This document shows positions 59,448-64,000 of a DNA stretch of 64,000 bases, piece by piece. Source of the stretch: Calliopum simillimum (taxonomy: Eukaryota; Arthropoda; Insecta; Diptera; Lauxaniidae); the NCBI GenBank assembly GCA_951812925.1, contig OX638370.1, forward strand, positions 104,422,897 to 104,486,896, read 5' to 3'. The translations under genes and the position numbers were made by a program. The notes under the pieces are model-generated. The model made no database searches, had not been told where the DNA came from, and saw only the letters and a program-made list of their open reading frames with translations. How positions within the stretch are numbered: the stretch's first letter is position 1; every line of letters begins with the position of its first letter.

Positions 59448-59925
59448 CTACCGATTCCCGCCAGTATATGGTGGTATGCTATGTATCGATACAGCTGGTG
59501 CTGATTGACTTTTCTTCGAAAATGCTTTCATGCTTCACAGATCTTTTGACATGTCGTTTTCTTAGCATATGCCGGTTTATTTGCACATGCTCCCATGAAT
59601 CATTGACAGTGGCCATGGTCATATACTGGCCAGCCTGTTGAACGCATGTGACATGAAAGGCAACTTTACAACTATTACGATGACACTGAATGTAAGCTCC
59701 CTTTTCACAACAATCATTGCAGTTGAAACGTTGACGCGCCTGGGGAATCTCAATTGAATATGTTGTGAGAAAATTAAAACAAAAAAGCAATCTCCACATA
59801 AGAAAAAACAGAAGTTTCGTTAAGTTTATATATGGGTTCCAAAAGTACTGTATAAGGGAAATGCACTTCTGGTATCCAAAGAGGGATTAAATCCCTCCTT
59901 TAGCTTGCAAAACAGAATTTGTTTT
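59448..59925 (-). pseudogene. BRPF/Br140-like PHD-finger pseudogene fragment
   Basis: Minus-strand translation keeps an extended-PHD core: IPQARQRFNCNDC, then AYIQCHRNSC, then AFHVTCVQQAGQYMTM, matching the second (extended) PHD of BRPF-family proteins such as fly Br140, which scaffold MOZ/MORF histone acetyltransferases. Upstream in the same frame, NSVLQAKGGI, an in-frame stop, then FWNPYINL and FLTTYSIE follow the family order. After the VQ that should precede the last zinc ligands, the similarity moves to another frame (KPAY..., with a stop after ICEA) and then to a third (KKSQSAPAVSIHSIPP). A block of about 15-20 residues near the end of the PHD appears deleted. Two shifts and stops mean it is dead. 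Whether it is a retrocopy or a segmental duplicate cannot be seen. JADE-type proteins are a less good match. Confidence 0.65.
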
Positions 59926-60326
59926 TTGTTGACATATTTTTTTTGTGTTTTTTAATTTTTTTGAAAATTGAAAACTGACAAAAAAAATATAATAAAATAT
60001 TTTCTACATAACACAAACAATAACCAATTTACAATTGTAAAAATTTGGTAGACCAAGGAAGTTTTCAAAAAAAAGGTCGTTGAGCTTGTGGGAGAAAAAC
60101 GAAAAGCAAAATTTGCCTACACTTAACTAATTTGTTAAAAAATTGGATATTGCAAGCTGCCAAAAAGTTTTTGAAATTACTATGTCAAATCGTACTGGAA
60201 CGTAGCCGAACCGATTTTCAAGTTTATCGTTTGCTGCAGGTTCTGGGTTTTGCGATTTTTGCACATCTCAACTGTGCTGTCGAATTGACAGCATAAATTA
60301 AAAAGAAGAAGAATTAAACAATAAAT

Positions 60327-62717
60327 ATGAGTGAAATTTCTTCCATTTTTTCAAAGTCTGTAAATTGTTTACCAGTTTTGGGTAAAACAAATAAATGCAC
60401 TAAGCCAAGCAGTGAAGATATTAACATATTAAAAGAAAATTACCATCAACTTGGAATTAACGAAGCAGTACATGAAGCAGTCATTTTAGAAATCAAGTCT
60501 CAACTAAATCACAATGCAGTTCCGAATTTCTGGAAAGCACTCCAAACACAAGCAAGTATTGTTTATGAAACAAGTGAGAATAAGATCCTCACAGATGATG
60601 ATGCCGCTAAGCTATCGGAAAGGGGCAACATGCGACTGCATTACACATTCCTTAAAAAATTCCTCGATGCTGTTAAAATGTTCAGTACGGATTGCCAAAA
60701 TTTGCGCGAGATGTTCCAGCATGCACACTTTTTCAAAACCAGTTCAAATAAAACACCTTTCAATGAAATAATGCGTAGTTCACTATTGTCCCAGATGCCT
60801 TCTAATTTGGTTAAAATTGTTGATATTCTTTACAATGTTTCCTTCGACATATTTGTAAACAAATACAATGGAGAGCAAAAAGAAGCTGATGACCATGTTA
60901 CAGAATTTCCGGATATCATATGCAAAGTGTGTGAATCAGAAGTAAACGTATGCCAGTGTGATGAACTGATCGATATTTTCAATGAAATAAATGCACTGTT
61001 AAAAAGTATGGAATTGCTGGATCGTATTGCAGGACGTTCACTAACCACGTTAATGAAAAAAATCATATCAACACATGTTCGCGATAGCAGTCAAGGTATT
61101 TTCAGTCGAAGTCATATTAATGGACTCAAAAAATGGCTCAATGATATTGTACTCAACTGGTTGACACGAATTTATAACAATGGCAACGTAGAAATACAAG
61201 AGGGTGATACCGCCACTTTTGACATTATACAGGATTTCAAAGTTAAACTTACCTACTTTCTATATGAAACCTATTCAAGTATTTTAATTGAACAATTTTT
61301 CAATATTATAATTGATTTCCCTGATTCTACACCGGCCATAGATGATCTAAAGATTTGTTTGGAAATGATAGACTTGCGTAAACATTTGATTAGTAGTTTG
61401 AAAAAATCTTTAGAAGCGAGAATATTGCACGCTGGTGTTAACACCATGGACATACTAACTGGTTATGTTGCCGCTATTAAAGCTATTCGTTATTTGGACA
61501 GTAGCGGCATTGTACTGGAAGCTGTTATGAATCCAATTAAAGAGTACTTACGAAATCGTTTTGATACTGTGCGTAAAGTTGTCACTGGTTTGACTGAAGA
61601 TGGTCCAACCGATCTAGCAGATGAACTCGCTAAAGGTGAGGCATTTAAAGACAGCACTCCTTCGCAGGGATATGAAATGATTAGTAACTGGGAGAATTGG
61701 CAGCCAGATCCCATTGATACATGTATTAAAAATCCATCAACAACAACACAAAATCGTTCCGCCGATATTATATCTATGGTTGTTAATATATACGGTAGCA
61801 AAGATCTCTTTGTTAATGAGTACAGAAATTTATTGGCTGACCGTTTGTTAACACAACTTGATTTTGTTTACGAAAAAGAAATACGAAATATGGAGTTACT
61901 GAAACTGCGTTTTGGTGAAACACTGTTGCACAGTTGTGAAGTTATGCTTAAAGATATAAGTGATTCCAAACGCATAAACAGTCACATACAAAGTGATATT
62001 AATTTTAAAAATGACAAGTTATTTGACATATCTTCACTCATAATCTCATCACAATTTTGGCCTGCATTTAATAAGGAGACACTTGAGTTACCCAAAGAGA
62101 TAGCTGATCAGTTTGAGATGTACACAAAATCGTATGAAGCCTACAAAGGAAACCGTACACTAAACTGGAGGTATGTGACAGGTCGTGTAAATATTGAGAT
62201 TGAATTTACTGATCGTACACTCGAAATGACCGTTTCACCGACCCAAGCTGTTATACTTTATCATTTTCAAAATAAACCTAAATGGACATTGGAGGATCTA
62301 AGCAATCTCATAAAAGTACCACCATCGGTTTTGAGACGAAAAATTGGATTTTGGCAAACACATGGTATTATTCGAGAGTTGGAAACAGATGTTTATCAAA
62401 TCGTAGAAAGTACAGATTCTAGAAATGCTGGTTCACATAAATTGCAAGTTTCTGAAATGGGTGAAGACGAAAATGCACTTGCTTCAGCTAGTGATCAACG
62501 TCAAGAGGAATTACAAGTATTCTGGTCATACATAGTAGGGATGCTTACGAATCTGGATTCTTTATCAATTGAACGTATTCATCAAATGTTGAAAATTTTT
62601 GCTTCCCATGGCCCTGGAATAGAATTATCACGCGAAGAACTGAAACATTTTCTACAAACAAAAGTTCGTGAACATAAATTGATTTTTTCTGGCGGAGTAT
62701 ATCAATTGCCGAAGTAA
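60327..62717 (+). CDS. mr: Anaphase-promoting complex subunit 2 (APC2, morula)
   Basis: A single uninterrupted frame of 796 residues, about the usual APC2 length. APC2 is the cullin-like scaffold of the APC/C ubiquitin ligase; with the RING subunit APC11 it forms the catalytic core that ubiquitinates cyclins and securin in mitosis. The N-terminal two thirds are helical cullin repeats. The cullin-homology region starts near residue 485 (VNIYGSKDLFVNEYRNLLADRLL is the landmark, 61780 onward). Residues about 632-690 (SPTQAVILYHFQNKPKWTLE) are the winged helix that contacts APC11. Residues 729-796, ending FSGGVYQLPK, are the C-terminal winged-helix (WHB) domain. Odd point: a small cysteine cluster C199-x2-C202...C209-x-C211. 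The start is an ATG in context AATATG just after an A-rich leader; it is the first ATG of the frame. Drosophila mutants of morula arrest in mitosis. Confidence 0.97.
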   Translation: MSEISSIFSKSVNCLPVLGKTNKCTKPSSEDINILKENYHQLGINEAVHEAVILEIKSQLNHNAVPNFWKALQTQASIVYETSENKILTDDDAAKLSERGNMRLHYTFLKKFLDAVKMFSTDCQNLREMFQHAHFFKTSSNKTPFNEIMRSSLLSQMPSNLVKIVDILYNVSFDIFVNKYNGEQKEADDHVTEFPDIICKVCESEVNVCQCDELIDIFNEINALLKSMELLDRIAGRSLTTLMKKIISTHVRDSSQGIFSRSHINGLKKWLNDIVLNWLTRIYNNGNVEIQEGDTATFDIIQDFKVKLTYFLYETYSSILIEQFFNIIIDFPDSTPAIDDLKICLEMIDLRKHLISSLKKSLEARILHAGVNTMDILTGYVAAIKAIRYLDSSGIVLEAVMNPIKEYLRNRFDTVRKVVTGLTEDGPTDLADELAKGEAFKDSTPSQGYEMISNWENWQPDPIDTCIKNPSTTTQNRSADIISMVVNIYGSKDLFVNEYRNLLADRLLTQLDFVYEKEIRNMELLKLRFGETLLHSCEVMLKDISDSKRINSHIQSDINFKNDKLFDISSLIISSQFWPAFNKETLELPKEIADQFEMYTKSYEAYKGNRTLNWRYVTGRVNIEIEFTDRTLEMTVSPTQAVILYHFQNKPKWTLEDLSNLIKVPPSVLRRKIGFWQTHGIIRELETDVYQIVESTDSRNAGSHKLQVSEMGEDENALASASDQRQEELQVFWSYIVGMLTNLDSLSIERIHQMLKIFASHGPGIELSREELKHFLQTKVREHKLIFSGGVYQLPK

Positions 62718-62744
62718 ATTAATGTTAAAATTAGAATTTTCTTA

Positions 62745-62750
62745 AATAAA
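62745..62750 (+). terminator. AATAAA polyadenylation signal, APC2
   Basis: AATAAA lies 28 bp after the APC2 stop codon, followed by T-rich sequence; a very short 3' UTR. Confidence 0.55.
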
Positions 62751-63034
62751 AACTTTATTAAATTATTTATTTTCTGTCTTCTATTATATTAAAATGAGAT
62801 TTTGTTTGTTTGTGTATTTGTTCTTCATTTCTTCAATGAAACAGTAGAATGAAAGTTCTAAGCCTCCAAAAAAAAAAAAAAAAAAATGATTCATCTTATG
62901 TCTGAAACTAATAAAGATTGCTGTATTGCTAGTGTTTCGCGTTTGTTTTTGATATATTTCGGTTTTTGTAAGTATTTGCTCACTATTCCCTTTAGATTTA
63001 AGAATAAATCTTCGAAAAAATAGCCATGTAAATG

Positions 63035-63307
63035 GTGTCTCAAAATTAGCGCATGATTTGAATCAATTTTTTTTTTTTTTTTTTGAAACATGAAGTACAT
63101 AGAAAATAGAGTCATGTATGGAATAGCACTCTTGTTGAAAGTTTCTACGCATTTATTAAATGATGCGAACTGTAGCAGCCAAACCTTCATTATTTTTGAA
63201 ATATCGCTCAACCCTAAACTGTCAGCTGTCAAATTTGGTAAAATTTTTTTGATTGGCAACACTTCAACGCACAAATGGCGAAAAATCTTGCGTGAATTAT
63301 GAGACAC
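63035..63307. mobile_element. ~273-bp MITE-like element between APC2 and PPWD1
   Basis: The left end GTGTCTCAAAATTAGCGC is mirrored by GCGTGAATTATGAGACAC on the right, giving imperfect 18-bp inverted ends. The interior holds a poly-T run and a TGACAGCTGACAG phrase. The 138-residue open frame across it on the minus strand has no recognisable domain and I treat it as chance. Confidence 0.45.
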
Positions 63308-63338
63308 TCTGTCATGATTTTTTGGCGTAAAACAAGAC

Positions 63339-63344
63339 TTTATT
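63339..63344 (-). terminator. AATAAA polyadenylation signal, PPWD1-like gene
   Basis: On the minus strand AATAAA lies about 25 bp past the stop codon at 63369. Confidence 0.5.
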
Positions 63345-63368
63345 TTTTTATCAACTTACACAATTTGC

Positions 63369-63985
63369 CTAGTTACTTAAGTAGATGGAAATGATTTTAA
63401 TATCATCATACGGCTTATCAGTTTTTGGATTTGTTTTAGAATTGCATATATTCTGAACAACTTCCATGCCACGAAATATACGTCCAAAAACGGTATGTTT
63501 ATTATCCAACCATGGCTGAAATTAGAACAAAATTTGAAAAAAAAAATAAATACCGTTTATTGCTTTTGATTGCATACCGTTGGCAACACTGTAATAAAAA
63601 ATTGACTGCCATTTGTGTTCGGTCCAGCATTAGCCATACTAACAGTATACGGCCGATCATGTTTGAGACTGGGGACAAATTCATCTTTGAAATCACTACC
63701 CCATATTGATTTACCACCTGTTCCTGTACCAGTGGGATCACCAGTTTGTACCATGAAACCTTTGATGACGCGATGGAAAATGTGCCCATTGTAATAACTG
63801 CAAATACATATAAAAATACACTTCAAAAAAACATATCCAAAAACATTAATAATATGTTAGCTACCCATTTTTCGCATGCACACAAAAATTTTCAACACTC
63901 TTTGGGCATTCCTTGTAAAACAGTTTCATATGTATATCGCCCATAGTTGTGTGTATAACGGCATTTTCGCAAATACGTTGAATAC
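63369..63985 (-). CDS. PPWD1-like cyclophilin, C-terminal exons (partial)
   Basis: Three exons: 63865-63985 (acceptor ATTTTAG), 63578-63797 and 63369-63515, split by introns of 67 and 62 bp; 162 residues to the stop. The gene continues off the right edge. The sequence is a cyclophilin-type peptidyl-prolyl isomerase domain with its catalytic set intact: [14 protein letters not shown] (Arg, Phe, Met and Gln of the active site), [16 protein letters not shown], and [10 protein letters not shown] (Trp and His). The start [14 protein letters not shown]-like [11 protein letters not shown], and end [16 protein letters not shown] match PPWD1, a nuclear spliceosome-associated isomerase with N-terminal WD40 repeats (CG3511 in Drosophila, from memory). 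The WD repeats would lie outside the window. The gene is convergent with APC2, their stops 650 bp apart. Confidence 0.93.
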
Positions 63986-64000
63986 CTAAAATAGAATTAT

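Noticed and set aside
59479..59799. Functional PHD-finger gene of 106 residues
   Set aside because: Similarity continues in two other frames with stops, and the final zinc ligands are lost, so it is called a pseudogene.
62891..63307. 138-residue minus-strand open frame between APC2 and PPWD1
   Set aside because: It covers a MITE-like inverted repeat and a poly-T tract; no recognisable domain.

Overview
This is eukaryotic, AT-rich, intron-bearing DNA from a fly. The SIFamide precursor, the Start1-type lipid-transfer protein with a large START-domain insertion, introns of 58-67 bp, a TATA+TCAGTT core promoter and CAACAA-rich leader-like sequence all point to a higher (cyclorrhaphan) dipteran. 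A tephritid fruit fly is my best guess, but that is inference only.

Layout. Positions 1 to about 39,400 are a gene desert in which I can support no protein-coding gene. It is filled with transposon relics: a decayed hAT element with an intact 8-bp target duplication, an internally deleted mariner next to a LINE ORF2 tail, several large fold-back (inverted-repeat) elements, tandem repeats, and a dispersed repeat family in five copies. It also holds ten copies of a short conserved ~27-bp motif in both orientations, and one possible orphan 5' exon near 22.5 kb.

From 39.5 kb onward lies a compact gene block: a TEX9-like coiled-coil protein (+, two exons, 39.5-43.9 kb); the SIFamide neuropeptide precursor SIFa (+, two exons, 44.5-44.8 kb); the StARD3/Start1 sterol-transfer protein (-, eleven coding exons, 48.1-54.8 kb); the anaphase-promoting complex subunit APC2/morula (+, single exon, 60.3-62.7 kb); and the C-terminal cyclophilin domain of a PPWD1-like peptidyl-prolyl isomerase (-, three exons, running off the right edge). 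A frameshifted BRPF-like (Br140-type) PHD-finger pseudogene fragment lies just upstream of APC2. From memory, Start1, morula and the PPWD1 homologue also lie near each other on Drosophila chromosome arm 2R, so this may be conserved microsynteny.

The genes do not form an operon or a shared pathway; each acts separately (cilia/centriole-type coiled coil, neuropeptide signalling, endosome-ER sterol transfer, cell-cycle ubiquitin ligase, nuclear prolyl isomerase). The most unusual material is non-coding: the dispersed 27-bp motif, a set of fold-back elements carrying repeated GCCACGT...GAC boxes, and hairpin elements inside introns and between genes that could make double-stranded RNA. Exon boundaries were read by eye from GT/AG sites, phase and family alignment from memory; no database search was run.
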